From NCBI RefSeq assembly GCF_900115495.1, contig NZ_FOWR01000016.1:1-64000 (forward strand): a stretch of 64,000 bases of DNA, read 5' to 3'. Positions 51,180-62,835 of this stretch are shown one piece after another. A program made the position numbers and the translations under genes. This DNA is from Enterovibrio norvegicus DSM 15893 (GTDB taxonomy: Bacteria > Pseudomonadota > Gammaproteobacteria > Enterobacterales > Vibrionaceae). Each line of letters begins with the position of its first letter. The stretch's first letter is position 1. The notes under the pieces are model-generated. The model was not told the DNA's origin. It did not search any database and worked only from the letters and a program-made list of their open reading frames with translations.

Positions 51180-54100
51180 TAGTTTTTGCTCCCTTGCTGC
51201 TCTGATCGCAGGCGCTCTGTGGCCTGCTCTGGTAACGTCACTTCAGCTTTGCGGCGTGAAACTTCCCTGACGACGGGCTCATCGATTGGCCCGGTTACCT
51301 GATATCTGACTTGAGTAAACGCATCAACAACTGGCGAGATCACGGTCGTAACTGCGAGTACATAAAGCGCGGTTTGCGGCGTAACTGCAAACGCGGTGAA
51401 GACAGGAATGCCGGAGGTGAGATCAGGAATAAAACGGACTTCAGCATTTACCTGATTTTTCGCCAGATTCGCTATCCCTTTTATAAACATATCACCTGCG
51501 AGCGCTTTCATCTGGATATTATCCGTGACAACAACGCCATTCGTGATTGACGCACTGCCGCTGATTTCATCAAAAGCCAGTCCATCTTCAAATACGCCCG
51601 TAAAATCCAACTGCATTTTTCGCAAAATGGAGTCGAGACTAAACAGACCCAGAAGTTTACCCGCTCCACCAACACCACTGATGTAACCGTCTTCTAGTTT
51701 GGTATCTAACATGCCATCCAGGCTGGCAACATTTATCTCCCACGGCACACCATTAAACTCTAATTCCCCTTTGGTGTTAAAGCGGGCATCTTGAATGCCC
51801 CCCGTCACCGAGAAGCGTCCCATCAAATCACTGCTGTTTTTACCTTCAACCGTAAATTTAACATGGCTCTGATTCATGCCTTCTGGCGTAAAACGCCAAT
51901 CACCCATGGCTTTCATACTCAGCGCATTACTGCCTAAAGTGAACTTCGACAGTGTGACTTCATCTTTGTCTTTTAAGAGTTGAGCTTCCACGCGCCCTAA
52001 GCGATAACCTTGCAGCCAAAGCTCATCGATCACTAAATCAGTGGCAGGGATTTTCGCCATGATGACGCGATCTTCTTCCGTCACTCGTCCGCTCACGGCC
52101 TTTTGAAGTGAAGCGGTAAACGATTCTTTTTTGTTTTCTAAATCAAGGTTGAGGAACAGGTGCTCAATGGATACGGTGAGTAAACGACTGCCATCCCACC
52201 ATGCATCGCCTGCCAGTTCTTCACTGCCAATCAAAATATGGTAACCGTCGCGTTTTTCTCGCGCGGCAATCGACGCGTTGTTAAAGACCATCTCTCCAGC
52301 ATGGATCTTGTCAGCTTTGACATTGATGCGCGATGGCGCTGGAAGATCAACAGGCAGTGAATTGTCTTTGCCTTTGTTTTTATCTTCATAGCGCGAAAAC
52401 ACTGAACGCCATGCGTTAACATCGATCGACGGCACATCAACACTGATCGCATTTCCAGCCTGAGGTTTCAGCGCCAATTCACCTTCACCAATCACCATGC
52501 GGCTTCGCGTGACTTTGGGAATATCACCCGAAATGTCCACATCCGCTTGGTACTTCAAATTCGGCAGTTCAACTTGACCCACCAAACGCTGGGCATCGCC
52601 CGACGCTTTCAAATACCCATGGCTTTTAATGAATGATGATTTACTCAATGGTGCAGGTAAATCAATGCTCATCGCCATCAGATCAGCATCGAGCAACACA
52701 TCGTAAGTAAAGCCAATGTCTTTGAGTGCAATACCGACGTTTAAATCCCACTCAGACTGGCCTTCGATAAACGACAAATCAGGCAAATCCAACGCCGATT
52801 TTAACTTGTCAGCTTCCCACTTTCCGTCGATGTCGATGTTCACGATATAGTTTTCAGATTCCGTTTCGCCTTTGAATCCGAACGTAATCGGTTGTTTGAG
52901 CAAGTTAGCGCGAAGCCCTGTTGCCGTCACTTTGTCATTATCAAAGGTGATCTTGCCTCTCACCCTTTCTAAGGTCATTTCAGGACTAACGATCGACACC
53001 ATGTTCTTGTTAAGCCTGGCGCTTCCCTTCACGTTTACGTCATCGCCATTCAACGGAATTTCGAGGGAAATTGACCCAGCTACCGAGCCGTCCACTTGAA
53101 CATGGGTCAAGGCGGCGCCGACAGAGTCCACCAGAGGCGTAGCAAGCATGTACTCTCGCAATGTCTCGCCGCTTGCGGCAATGTCTGACGTGATGTAGAG
53201 CATGCCGGTATCTTCTGCACTAAGCGACGGTATTTCACCTTTCAGGTTGTAGCCGCGTGCATCCATTAACCCCACGTTGGTCGCGTTGAGATACATGGCA
53301 TCGTTTTCAAACAACAAGTTCAAATCCAGTTCCGTCAATGTTGGCCATTGCGTATCGAAACTAAACTTGGCTTTACGAAGGGGAACGTCAGCTTGGAACA
53401 TGCCTTCATGTTCGAGGTAAGGGAACGTCGAAATGCCGCCATACCACAGCAGTTTCGCGTGATCAGCCGTACCGCCACGAATTGCAGCGGAAAGGAAATC
53501 GGTTAACTCATCACCCAACGCCAGTGTTGGCAAATAGCGCCAGGTTTCACCCGCATCATTGGCGTTCGCTTCACCATAAAAAGACAGCCACAAGTCGCCC
53601 TCTTTGGGAATATCTAGCCTAAACTCGCCCAGCACATTAATGTGAGGCGCACTTACAGACACTTTATCAGACCAAAGCACCACACCTAGGTCATCAAGGT
53701 GCCAGTAAAGATTTACATCACCTTGCTGTATATCCAGTGGCGCTTGGAAGAAATCGCCATAAGGCAATTGATCGTCGACCATTGAAAGCGAGGCTTTACC
53801 ATTAGAGCCGCGCCCCACCACATCAATACCAAGCTTGTGCACTTCAGGCAGGTACGTCCAATGCTGGAAGCCAACATCTGTCAGCGATAATGAATAAGAC
53901 AGTGGCTGCTCTTTCGCTTGGGCGACACGAATATCTTTGGCCGTTCCTTTTACTGCAAGCGCGGTAATGGCGTTGTCGATATCTTTAGGGATGTCGACCA
54001 CCTCTCGAAGCGGCAATAACAAAGCCACATCAAGTTCATTGATGTTTGCCGCCCAACCTTGCGGTGAATATATCGCGTTGACCGACAAAGATGGCCAAGG

Positions 54101-55096
54101 CGCATTCGCGGTTGATACCGAAAAATTTTGGCTCGCAACACGCCATGTCGACGCATCTTGCTTTTCGAGCAGCACTTTACCGCGCTCTATGGTCAGAGAT
54201 TGGTTTTGTTCTTGCGGGGGCAGATTCCTCGCAGCCAGTTCTGACGGCAAGATTGCTGGCGTATTTGCATGCCAAACCAAATCGCTTTCCGTCAGGTTCA
54301 ACAAGACGCTTTCTGGCTCGCCTTTTTTCAAGGTAAACCACGCCTCACCACCCACCTTGGCGCTGGCAATAACAATGTTTGGATTGATAAAGCGCTTAAT
54401 CCAATCTTTCAGGGATAGGTCATCCGCTTTGAGATAGAAGTCGCCATCAAGAGAGGCTAAACCGTTGTGCTCTGAAAACGCGCCACGCACTTCAATAAGG
54501 TTAAGTGATGTCCCTTCAACACTCACCACCCCTTGCACATGATGGGTGCCGTTTTTGTTTTCCCACAACAATGAACGCACATCGATGGTTTTGCGCTGTT
54601 CAGAAGGAGACAGCACCGTGATGTCAGCATTTTGAATCGAAAAATGCCCGAGCCCAACAAGAAACAGATTCTCTAACCGTTCCGCTAGAGGCTTTGTCTC
54701 TTTGCTTTCGCCTTCTGGAAGCTGCGTGACATCTAAAACCAAGCCGTCGATGCTGACATGGGAAAAGGTAGGTTCTCGACGTTTTATGCTCTCAACCACA
54801 TCGAACTGCATTTCGATGCTGTCTGCGGTTAAGACAGATTGATCGCCATCTGGGGTTGATAAAGAAAGATCGTGCAGAGAAAGTGAGGGAATTAGGTATC
54901 GCCAGTGACCTTTTACGGTACTGAAATCGACGTTAAATCCCGTGGCATCACTCGCCCATCGTTGCAGCGGCGCTTTCGCGGTATCTAGGTTTGGAAGAAC
55001 AATTCGCATAGAAGCCGTGAGCACGGCAGCACTCACGACTAAAACGATCAAGATCCATTTAACAATCAACGCCAAGCGTCGAGCAAAGCTTACCAT
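51179..55096 (-). CDS. yhdP: AsmA-like envelope phospholipid transport protein YhdP
   Basis: Very large inner-membrane-anchored periplasmic protein (1305 residues) of the AsmA/TamB-like group that bridges the envelope and moves phospholipid to the outer membrane with TamB and YdbH in Escherichia coli. One N-terminal transmembrane helix (about residues 9-30) is followed by a long repetitive beta-strand region. The conserved C-terminal block (about 1140-1280, including GKLLGLFSLDSILRKMQLDF and AVTTVISPVVDAFTQVRYQVTGP) is intact. No frameshift seen. It is 16 bp after rng. Confidence 0.93.
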   Translation of the reverse strand: MVSFARRLALIVKWILIVLVVSAAVLTASMRIVLPNLDTAKAPLQRWASDATGFNVDFSTVKGHWRYLIPSLSLHDLSLSTPDGDQSVLTADSIEMQFDVVESIKRREPTFSHVSIDGLVLDVTQLPEGESKETKPLAERLENLFLVGLGHFSIQNADITVLSPSEQRKTIDVRSLLWENKNGTHHVQGVVSVEGTSLNLIEVRGAFSEHNGLASLDGDFYLKADDLSLKDWIKRFINPNIVIASAKVGGEAWFTLKKGEPESVLLNLTESDLVWHANTPAILPSELAARNLPPQEQNQSLTIERGKVLLEKQDASTWRVASQNFSVSTANAPWPSLSVNAIYSPQGWAANINELDVALLLPLREVVDIPKDIDNAITALAVKGTAKDIRVAQAKEQPLSYSLSLTDVGFQHWTYLPEVHKLGIDVVGRGSNGKASLSMVDDQLPYGDFFQAPLDIQQGDVNLYWHLDDLGVVLWSDKVSVSAPHINVLGEFRLDIPKEGDLWLSFYGEANANDAGETWRYLPTLALGDELTDFLSAAIRGGTADHAKLLWYGGISTFPYLEHEGMFQADVPLRKAKFSFDTQWPTLTELDLNLLFENDAMYLNATNVGLMDARGYNLKGEIPSLSAEDTGMLYITSDIAASGETLREYMLATPLVDSVGAALTHVQVDGSVAGSISLEIPLNGDDVNVKGSARLNKNMVSIVSPEMTLERVRGKITFDNDKVTATGLRANLLKQPITFGFKGETESENYIVNIDIDGKWEADKLKSALDLPDLSFIEGQSEWDLNVGIALKDIGFTYDVLLDADLMAMSIDLPAPLSKSSFIKSHGYLKASGDAQRLVGQVELPNLKYQADVDISGDIPKVTRSRMVIGEGELALKPQAGNAISVDVPSIDVNAWRSVFSRYEDKNKGKDNSLPVDLPAPSRINVKADKIHAGEMVFNNASIAAREKRDGYHILIGSEELAGDAWWDGSRLLTVSIEHLFLNLDLENKKESFTASLQKAVSGRVTEEDRVIMAKIPATDLVIDELWLQGYRLGRVEAQLLKDKDEVTLSKFTLGSNALSMKAMGDWRFTPEGMNQSHVKFTVEGKNSSDLMGRFSVTGGIQDARFNTKGELEFNGVPWEINVASLDGMLDTKLEDGYISGVGGAGKLLGLFSLDSILRKMQLDFTGVFEDGLAFDEISGSASITNGVVVTDNIQMKALAGDMFIKGIANLAKNQVNAEVRFIPDLTSGIPVFTAFAVTPQTALYVLAVTTVISPVVDAFTQVRYQVTGPIDEPVVREVSRRKAEVTLPEQATERLRSEQQGSKN

Positions 55097-55112
55097 TTAC
55101 AGTGTGTTCTCA

Positions 55113-56582
55113 TTACATCATGACGACGTCAAATTGCTCTTGGGTATACAGCGGCTCAACATGGACTTTCACTTGCTTACCAATAAAGACTTCGAGCTCA
55201 GCAACAGCATGAGACTCTTCGCCTTCGAGCGCTTCACCGACCGCAGGTGATGCGTACACCACAAACTTGTCAGCATCATACGCACGGTTTACTCGGGTGA
55301 TTTCACGCAATACTTCGTAGCAAACCGTTTCAATCGTCTTCACGGAGCCGCGGCCTATACACGTAGGACACTGACCACACAGCACATGTTCAATACTTTC
55401 CCGTGTGCGCTTACGCGTCATCTCTACCAAACCAAGCTGGGTAAAGCCGTTGATGTTGGTTTTCACACGATCTTTCGATAGCCCCTGCTCTAACGATTGG
55501 AGCACGCGCTGGCGGTGCTCATCAGAGTTCATATCGATGAAATCGATGATGATGATGCCGCCCAAGTTGCGAAGACGAAGTTGACGTGCAATGGCGCCGG
55601 TCGCTTCCACATTGGTGTTGAAAATGGTTTCTTCGAGATTACGACGGCCAACAAACGCACCCGTATTGATGTCAATGGTGGTCATAGCTTCGGTCTGATC
55701 GATGATGAGATAACCGCCAGACTTCAACTCCACTTTACGGTCGAGTGAACGCTGGATTTCGTTCTCAGTATCAAACATATCGAAAATAGGCTTATCACCG
55801 GTGTAAAGCTCAAGTTTGTCATTCAGTTCAGGGACAAACTCTTCAGTGAACTCACTGATTGCATCAAGCGTTGCTCGTGAATCGACGCGAATCAGCTTCA
55901 ACTCCGTGCCAACAAAGTCACGCAATATACGCTGCGCCAAGCCTAGCTCACCGTAAAGCATCGATTTTGAAGGGCGTTTGCTGCGACGCTCCAACACCTT
56001 GTTCCAAAGGCGCTTTAAGAACGCGGCATCGTGTGCCATTTCCAGATCCGATGCACCTTCTGCAGCGGTACGGATAATGAACCCGCCCAAATCGTCGCAA
56101 TAATCAGAGACAATGCGCTTTAAACGCTCACGCTCTTCTTCGCTTTCAATGCGCTGAGATACACCCACATGGGATGCCCCTGGCATAAAGACCAGATAAC
56201 GGGAAGGCAACGTGATATCAGTGGTTAGACGCGCGCCTTTCGTGCCCAGCGGGTCTTTCACCACCTGCACAACAATGTCTTGTCCTTGGCGTACCAGTTC
56301 AGAAATGTCCCTGACTTGGAATTGCTGCTTTTCGTTTTCAGACACACATTCCGTGTGCGGAACAATGTCTGATGCATGAAGGAAAGCCGCTTTGTCTAAA
56401 CCAATATCAACAAACGCTGCTTGCATACCTGGCAGCACTCGGCTGACTTTACCTTTATAAATATTGCCAACAATACCGCGTTTGGCTTCGCGCTCGATAT
56501 GAACTTCCTGAAGGTTTCCACCTTCAATCATCGCAACACGCGTTTCAGTCGGTGTTACGTTAATCAACAACTCTGCATTCAT
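55113..56582 (-). CDS. rng: Ribonuclease G
   Basis: Endoribonuclease of the RNase E/G family that matures the 5' end of 16S rRNA. An S1 domain at the N-terminus ([23 protein letters not shown]) precedes the catalytic DNase I-like core with TIDINTGAF and IIIDFIDM. The zinc-link CGQCPTC is near residue 405. 489 residues, exactly the Escherichia coli length, with no RNase E-type C-terminal extension. It overlaps maf by 4 bp. Confidence 0.98.
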   Translation of the reverse strand: MNAELLINVTPTETRVAMIEGGNLQEVHIEREAKRGIVGNIYKGKVSRVLPGMQAAFVDIGLDKAAFLHASDIVPHTECVSENEKQQFQVRDISELVRQGQDIVVQVVKDPLGTKGARLTTDITLPSRYLVFMPGASHVGVSQRIESEEERERLKRIVSDYCDDLGGFIIRTAAEGASDLEMAHDAAFLKRLWNKVLERRSKRPSKSMLYGELGLAQRILRDFVGTELKLIRVDSRATLDAISEFTEEFVPELNDKLELYTGDKPIFDMFDTENEIQRSLDRKVELKSGGYLIIDQTEAMTTIDINTGAFVGRRNLEETIFNTNVEATGAIARQLRLRNLGGIIIIDFIDMNSDEHRQRVLQSLEQGLSKDRVKTNINGFTQLGLVEMTRKRTRESIEHVLCGQCPTCIGRGSVKTIETVCYEVLREITRVNRAYDADKFVVYASPAVGEALEGEESHAVAELEVFIGKQVKVHVEPLYTQEQFDVVMM

Positions 56583-57166
56583 AGCTTTTCACCGCGTAAT
56601 TTTTTGAATTCGGTCAACAGAGCATCTGTCTCAAATAGGGGGAGGCCGACAACAGCATGGTAGCTGCCATCAATGCGCGTTACGAAGCGCCCGCCTAAGC
56701 CTTGAATACCATAGCTTCCCGCTTTATCAGCCGGCTCACCACTTTGCCAATAGGCCGTAATTTCTTCATCACTCAATGCTTTAAACCATACATGAGTTGT
56801 GACAAGCGTGGTGAGGGTTTGGTTCCGATCAGCAAAGGTTACCGCCGTCATTACCTGATGTTGCCTATCCGACAATTGGCGCAGCATGCGTCGTGAGTCA
56901 TCAAGGTTTTGCGGTTTTTCAAGCACAGTACCATCACAGACCACAATGGTGTCAGCACCTAAAACAGGCAAATCCGTTGGCGCAGCGTCTACACCCGCTT
57001 TGGCTTTATCAATAGACAAACGGCGGACATAGTCCGCCGCTTCTTCGTGAGGTTGACGTTGTTCTTCAACATCAACACGTAAAATAGAAAACGACACAGA
57101 GAGCTGTTCGAGTAGCTCTTTTCTGCGCGGCGAGGCAGAGGCAAGATACACGTGAAGCGCAGACAT
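56579..57166 (-). CDS. maf: Nucleoside triphosphate pyrophosphatase Maf (YhdE type)
   Basis: House-cleaning dTTP/UTP pyrophosphatase. The N-terminal motif [15 protein letters not shown] starts at residue 8, and [12 protein letters not shown] and [14 protein letters not shown] follow. 195 residues. Position between mreD and rng favours the YhdE (dTTP/UTP) type over YceF. Confidence 0.96.
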   Translation of the reverse strand: MSALHVYLASASPRRKELLEQLSVSFSILRVDVEEQRQPHEEAADYVRRLSIDKAKAGVDAAPTDLPVLGADTIVVCDGTVLEKPQNLDDSRRMLRQLSDRQHQVMTAVTFADRNQTLTTLVTTHVWFKALSDEEITAYWQSGEPADKAGSYGIQGLGGRFVTRIDGSYHAVVGLPLFETDALLTEFKKLRGEKL

Positions 57167-57178
57167 AAAGGCTCCAGA

Positions 57179-57667
57179 TTACTTAATGGAAAACTGACGA
57201 CGAACGCGACGCAGTAAAAGGAATAGCCATGGCCACAACAGGAAGTTAAGCACACCGGACCAAAGGATATTGGGGTCGAACTGTACATCCGACACCAAAT
57301 ATTCCGCCCAAAACTCTAACACCTTTCCTGCCAGCGTGAGCAACGACAACAGTGCTGCTTGCTGCCAAAGGGACATATTTCTCAACAACTGGAAGTTGAG
57401 CGCGACAATATAAATCAGCACCGACATCATGAGGCCACGCACACCGAGCGTCGACCCCAGCATCAAATCCCAAAGCAACCCCAGCACCAACGCCGTCCCG
57501 ACGTTCACACGATGTGGTAATGCCAATACCCAGTAAAAGGCCACCAGCAACACCCAAGAAGGACGAAACGGGGCTAACTCACCAGGCCAAGGCGCGGCTT
57601 GAAGGATCAGCGCAACAATGAATGACAGCCAAATAAGCGTATGACCGCGCACAGTAGAATTAGCCAT
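57179..57667 (-). CDS. mreD: Rod shape-determining protein MreD
   Basis: Polytopic inner-membrane protein of the elongasome. 162 residues with five to six hydrophobic segments (LIWLSFIVALILQAAPWP is the first). The start is set at the ATG at 57667 (MANSTVRGHTL), which overlaps the mreC stop by 8 bp; the frame is open to another ATG 10 codons earlier with no visible ribosome site. Confidence 0.93.
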   Translation of the reverse strand: MANSTVRGHTLIWLSFIVALILQAAPWPGELAPFRPSWVLLVAFYWVLALPHRVNVGTALVLGLLWDLMLGSTLGVRGLMMSVLIYIVALNFQLLRNMSLWQQAALLSLLTLAGKVLEFWAEYLVSDVQFDPNILWSGVLNFLLWPWLFLLLRRVRRQFSIK

Positions 57668-58598
57668 TGGTGGTCTCTTGTTGTTCTGTAGCGGCATCAG
57701 GGTTCACAGTAGGCGTAGCATCGCCCTCTTGTGCACCTTCAAGGCTTTCGTCATTCGCGGGGGCTTCGTCTTTATCGACATTGGTTGGCCACACCAGCAG
57801 CAAATAACGCAAGCGATCAAACTGCACTTCTGGCTTCGCATCCACTTGCGCAAACGGACGACGGTTATCAAAGGAAAACGAACTCACCTTAGCCACCGGA
57901 TACCCTTCAGGGAAAACACCGCCCAAGCCGGACGTGACTAACATGTCGCCCGGCTCAATGTCAGCGCTGCTTGGAATATTATCGAGCTGAATATTGTCGG
58001 TTTGGCCTCGGCCTGCCGCAATTACCCGAACATCGTTACGCACCACTTGCACAGGGATCGCATGCGTCGGATCTGTGATCAGCAATACGCGGCTGTTATG
58101 CGCCCCAACATAAGAGACTTGGCCGACGATACCGCGCTCATTTAGCACGGGCTGGCCTTCATACACGCCGTTTGTTCGCCCTTTGTCGATCATGACCTGA
58201 TGCTTGTAAGGATCAGAGTCAACCGCCATGACTTCCGCCACCATCTTGCGCTCATCACGCACAAACGGAGAGCCGAGTAGCTCGCGAAGACGTTGGTTTT
58301 CCTGCTCCATTTGCGTGAACAACAACTGACTGCTTCGAAGCATTAGCACTTCTTCTTTCAGCTTGGTGTTATCAATCAACAATTGCTGATGAGAGGTAAA
58401 CTGACGGGATACGTTATCCAATAAATCACGCGGCACGTTAGAGGCATACTGCAACGGCGCGACAACGGAATTCAGGAGATAACGAAAGTTGGTGAAAGCA
58501 CCAAGACGACTATCAGCCAGCATAAGGCTGGCTGATATCAATAGAGCGAAAAACAGGCGTAATTGTAGCGATGGCCCACGGCCAAATATCGGTTTCAT
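57660..58598 (-). CDS. mreC: Rod shape-determining protein MreC
   Basis: Bitopic elongasome protein. One N-terminal transmembrane helix (about residues 9-28) is followed by a periplasmic coiled coil (about 65-110, including SSQLLFTQMEQENQRLRELLG). The beta-barrel domain follows (VMIDKGRTNGVYEGQPVLNE, DMLVTSGLGGVFPEGYPVAKV). The C-terminal tail is acidic and low-complexity. 312 residues. It is 41 bp after mreB. Confidence 0.97.
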   Translation of the reverse strand: MKPIFGRGPSLQLRLFFALLISASLMLADSRLGAFTNFRYLLNSVVAPLQYASNVPRDLLDNVSRQFTSHQQLLIDNTKLKEEVLMLRSSQLLFTQMEQENQRLRELLGSPFVRDERKMVAEVMAVDSDPYKHQVMIDKGRTNGVYEGQPVLNERGIVGQVSYVGAHNSRVLLITDPTHAIPVQVVRNDVRVIAAGRGQTDNIQLDNIPSSADIEPGDMLVTSGLGGVFPEGYPVAKVSSFSFDNRRPFAQVDAKPEVQFDRLRYLLLVWPTNVDKDEAPANDESLEGAQEGDATPTVNPDAATEQQETTNG

Positions 58599-58639
58599 TC
58601 ACTTACAACCTGTTAAACCTGTAAATAGGTGGACGCGAA

Positions 58640-59692
<1,053 letters not shown>

Positions 59693-59764
59693 TTAATCCT
59701 GCAAGCGTTAAAATTCTTCAAATTCCGCTAAATGTACCAATGCTGACGGGGCGCGGCAAGGCGA

Positions 59765-59800
59765 TGATCTACAAACCTGAATGAGATCAGTCTTTTTTTT
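59765..59800 (+). terminator. Orphan terminator-like hairpin on the plus strand
   Basis: TGATCT (59765-59770) pairs with AGATCA (59784-59789) across a 13-nt loop and is followed by GTC and eight T on the plus strand. Both neighbouring genes run on the minus strand, where no T-run follows. An alternative stem CTGA/TCAG exists in the same place. It may terminate antisense transcription, or may be coincidental. Confidence 0.4.
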
Positions 59801-62800
59801 CATTCCCCTGTCAAAGTGATGTTTTTTTCACCTTTAAATATGACGCGATCGCTGCCTCTGTAGAAACCAAATGTTCCTATTGCTGACGGATCTTCATTAA
59901 AGCTGTCGCCCTGCCAACGGTATTGCAGCCAAGTTTGACGCAGACCACTTTTTGTTGGCGCACCGAGCTTTTGCCAAAACCGAAATTGTTCACGGTTTGG
60001 CCCTTTATCCTGATTTGGCGGAATAACGTGAAAGACAGAAGTACCCTTTTCAACACGTTTCGTTTGAACAACCTCATTCGCGCTGTTTTTTAGCACTATC
60101 TGAGCACGGTCAGCTTCGACGGTTGTATCACTAAACAGTACATTTTTTTGAGCAACGCCTGCCTCAGTGGAAATATTGGTCGCGTTATCTCGCGCATTTG
60201 TCACGAAGTGAGACCCATTGAAGACTTCGACAGTCACAGGCAGGGTTTGTTCACGCGTTAAATCCTGGGTTTCCGTAAACCCTTCAATACGCATACGGCC
60301 GAAGAGGAAGTCGCCTCTGCCGAATTTGGCGCCATCGCTTCCCCCTTTGGGATCTGGCACTTTTTCTACGCACTGAGCAGCGGCGTTTTCATCGCAAAAC
60401 GTAAATCCCGTTCCATCCCGATCAGGTGATTTAACCCCCACAGCAAAACGTAGCGATTCAAAAGGCCCATCTGGCGACGCGCTCTTTTGCACCATCATGC
60501 TTCCATCAATCGCGACCTCACTCGCTCCGCCAGCGCCAGCTTTCCATTGCTGCGCGGCTTGTGAAGGTAATGCGGGATGCGACCACCGAGAGGTCATATC
60601 AGACGCATCATGAACCGCCCAGTCTTCAAATGCGGCTTTGTCATTGGCCCCTGAAAACACATGGTAATTTTTAACGGGCTTGTTGTCCGTCGTCATCGCA
60701 TGGATAACGTAATTGCCACTAAATGGCTGTTCGAGATAGGTAAACCCTTTACTCTCATCATCATAGGCTGGATCAATTCCGGGATTTATTCTCGCACTGA
60801 GGCCAAAATGAGACGGGTAGAAACGGCCGACGTCCCGCTGTCCGGGATTAACCGTCATATCGAGATATTTTGATACTAGCTGAGAGCGTATTTTGAAGAT
60901 CCCAACATCACTGATGTTTAAAGTGGAAAATGGGTATAAACCGTTACTGGTAGCGTCTGTATTGGTTTTGGGTGTGAAACCGTTAAGAGTGGCATCACTG
61001 CCTGATACAGGCGTAACAATCCGCGCCACATCATCAAACAGCACCTGCGCTGCTGGCGCGTCTACCGCTTTAAAACTCGGTGTGATGGGACGACTGCAAT
61101 AAGAATCATCTAACATAACGATGCCGCCATCATTTCTATCACCGCTTTTCCATATCACGGGCTTTAGGGAAGCCGAGAATGCATCTCCTGCCTTACTTAA
61201 TCTGCCATTGTCTGTGGCTGGGCTTTGCTTACCTGAAAGATCACATATTGCCAGAGTGTATGGGCGAACATGCAATACTGCGTCGCCTTGCAGCTTTTCT
61301 GACATCGCTTTGTTTTCCGAGCCTGAGGGTAGGGTCGCCTGACTTTTTCCTGTTGATACTTCCTCCACAGGAATACTCAGAGCGCCAGCATCTGCATATC
61401 TCACCGTTACCGCATTATTGGCGCGTCCATCAACGAAGTTGATGTTCAGCGTTTGCTCGCCCGAATTACCATTGATCGTAGGCTTTCTTGGCGCCCCCCC
61501 GCTCAAATATGCAGGTTGAAGGTAAGACGCTTCACCAAATTTAAGCGTTTTCGTCCCTTCATAATCAGGTATTGGGGTAGGGTCGCAATCGCCATAAACG
61601 GCTTCAATGGAGAGCTTCTCTGGCTTGCCAGCCACCATTTTCAGGGGTGAAGGAGAGAAACGAAACCCACCCGCTTTGAAGGTGTAGTTGCCTTGTTCGG
61701 AGGTGAGTTCACCCGTGTCACTGGAGTTAAACGTTGCTTCGACATTAACGGTGCCAATGGCTTTGTTTTGAAGCCAAAGCTCAGTGCTACCCGCTGTCAA
61801 CGTTACCGATTTATCGGGTCCAATACAGTTACCGTTCTCACTGGTAGCCCAGCACGCGGTGTCTAAGTGGTTGGTTGCTTTGACCGTTAAGTCACCAGAG
61901 ATATCTGTTTGAATGTCACCTGTGTCGTCAGTGACGTTAAACATAATAGGAATGCGCGAGCATGTGTTAGCGGATGCCAGCTCAGGAGTAATAAATAAAT
62001 CAAATACTTTTAGAGGCTCATAGAAGATACGTGAACCATCAGTCATCACAATGGATTTTGCTGTTACCGCACCATGAATATGCGCACCGAATACTTTTGT
62101 TTGAGTATATCCCGCCAAATAGGCAGAACCGACAGAGTAAATATTTCCTCTTACGACAGAACCAGAACCGAGTTTAATACTGTAGAAGTCTTCCCCCTGC
62201 TCTTGTTTGTGCACCCATATAGACAATGCGCTCGACTTGCCGTCTGAATTCATAAATACACCATTCAGAACATTTAATTCATTGATATGTATTTCTGTTT
62301 CACCTTCGAGCACCAAATGGACATTTTGATTTAGTGTTAACGTGCCAAAATAGTATTTACCCGGAGCGAGCGTGATCGTAGATTCAGCAAGAATTAATAC
62401 GGAGACATAGTTCGGATCATTTGGCGTTAAACGGACGTCATCTTGGTATTTTGTCTCATAGTTAGCATTCGCATCGTCCATAGTAAGATCATTTTCACCG
62501 TGACCTCTGACCAATGGTTTCAAGCCTTTATCAGCTACCCTTACATCACTCTGAACACATTCAACAGGGGTTAATCCATTAATAGCATTACACTTAACCC
62601 CCCATGAGGTATAGACATCCTCAAAGCCAAGCTCGACCTCTGGCGCATTAGGAACAACCACTGTCGCCCCTTCATTAATTTGTATACAACTCGTCTTAAC
62701 TGCATCCAAACGACAGTTAAACGCGTTGCCTGCAACACTTGGGGCTTGCGCGGGGCCAGGAAAATACTGTGCATTAGATGCTAGGACTTGAACGCTAAAA

Positions 62801-62835
62801 AGCGTAAAGATAAAGAAAAAAAGTAACCGAATCAC
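59800..62835 (-). CDS. mshQ: MSHA biogenesis protein MshQ (DUF6701 type)
   Basis: Large secreted protein at the 3' end of the MSHA (mannose-sensitive haemagglutinin) type IV pilus operon. A signal peptide (about residues 1-19, ending VLA) starts the 1011-residue protein. The N-terminal third resembles a polymer-like beta-solenoid adhesin region, with GKYYFGTLTLNQNVHLVLEG. The C-terminal part, from about residue 420, matches the DUF6701 pattern of MshQ (PLVRGHGE, RFYPSHFGL, FGRMRIEG, LPVTVEVFNG, PFSTLNISDVGIFKIRSQ). Its exact role in the pilus is not established. It overlaps mshP by 4 bp and is followed by mreB, as in Vibrio. Confidence 0.88.
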   Translation of the reverse strand: MIRLLFFFIFTLFSVQVLASNAQYFPGPAQAPSVAGNAFNCRLDAVKTSCIQINEGATVVVPNAPEVELGFEDVYTSWGVKCNAINGLTPVECVQSDVRVADKGLKPLVRGHGENDLTMDDANANYETKYQDDVRLTPNDPNYVSVLILAESTITLAPGKYYFGTLTLNQNVHLVLEGETEIHINELNVLNGVFMNSDGKSSALSIWVHKQEQGEDFYSIKLGSGSVVRGNIYSVGSAYLAGYTQTKVFGAHIHGAVTAKSIVMTDGSRIFYEPLKVFDLFITPELASANTCSRIPIMFNVTDDTGDIQTDISGDLTVKATNHLDTACWATSENGNCIGPDKSVTLTAGSTELWLQNKAIGTVNVEATFNSSDTGELTSEQGNYTFKAGGFRFSPSPLKMVAGKPEKLSIEAVYGDCDPTPIPDYEGTKTLKFGEASYLQPAYLSGGAPRKPTINGNSGEQTLNINFVDGRANNAVTVRYADAGALSIPVEEVSTGKSQATLPSGSENKAMSEKLQGDAVLHVRPYTLAICDLSGKQSPATDNGRLSKAGDAFSASLKPVIWKSGDRNDGGIVMLDDSYCSRPITPSFKAVDAPAAQVLFDDVARIVTPVSGSDATLNGFTPKTNTDATSNGLYPFSTLNISDVGIFKIRSQLVSKYLDMTVNPGQRDVGRFYPSHFGLSARINPGIDPAYDDESKGFTYLEQPFSGNYVIHAMTTDNKPVKNYHVFSGANDKAAFEDWAVHDASDMTSRWSHPALPSQAAQQWKAGAGGASEVAIDGSMMVQKSASPDGPFESLRFAVGVKSPDRDGTGFTFCDENAAAQCVEKVPDPKGGSDGAKFGRGDFLFGRMRIEGFTETQDLTREQTLPVTVEVFNGSHFVTNARDNATNISTEAGVAQKNVLFSDTTVEADRAQIVLKNSANEVVQTKRVEKGTSVFHVIPPNQDKGPNREQFRFWQKLGAPTKSGLRQTWLQYRWQGDSFNEDPSAIGTFGFYRGSDRVIFKGEKNITLTGE

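Noticed and set aside
53937-54437. 166-residue plus-strand frame antisense to yhdP
   Set aside because: A shadow frame inside an intact yhdP; no motif or start signal.
51179-55096. Possible frameshift or fusion in the very long yhdP
   Set aside because: The frame is continuous, 1305 residues is normal for YhdP, and the conserved C-terminal block is intact.
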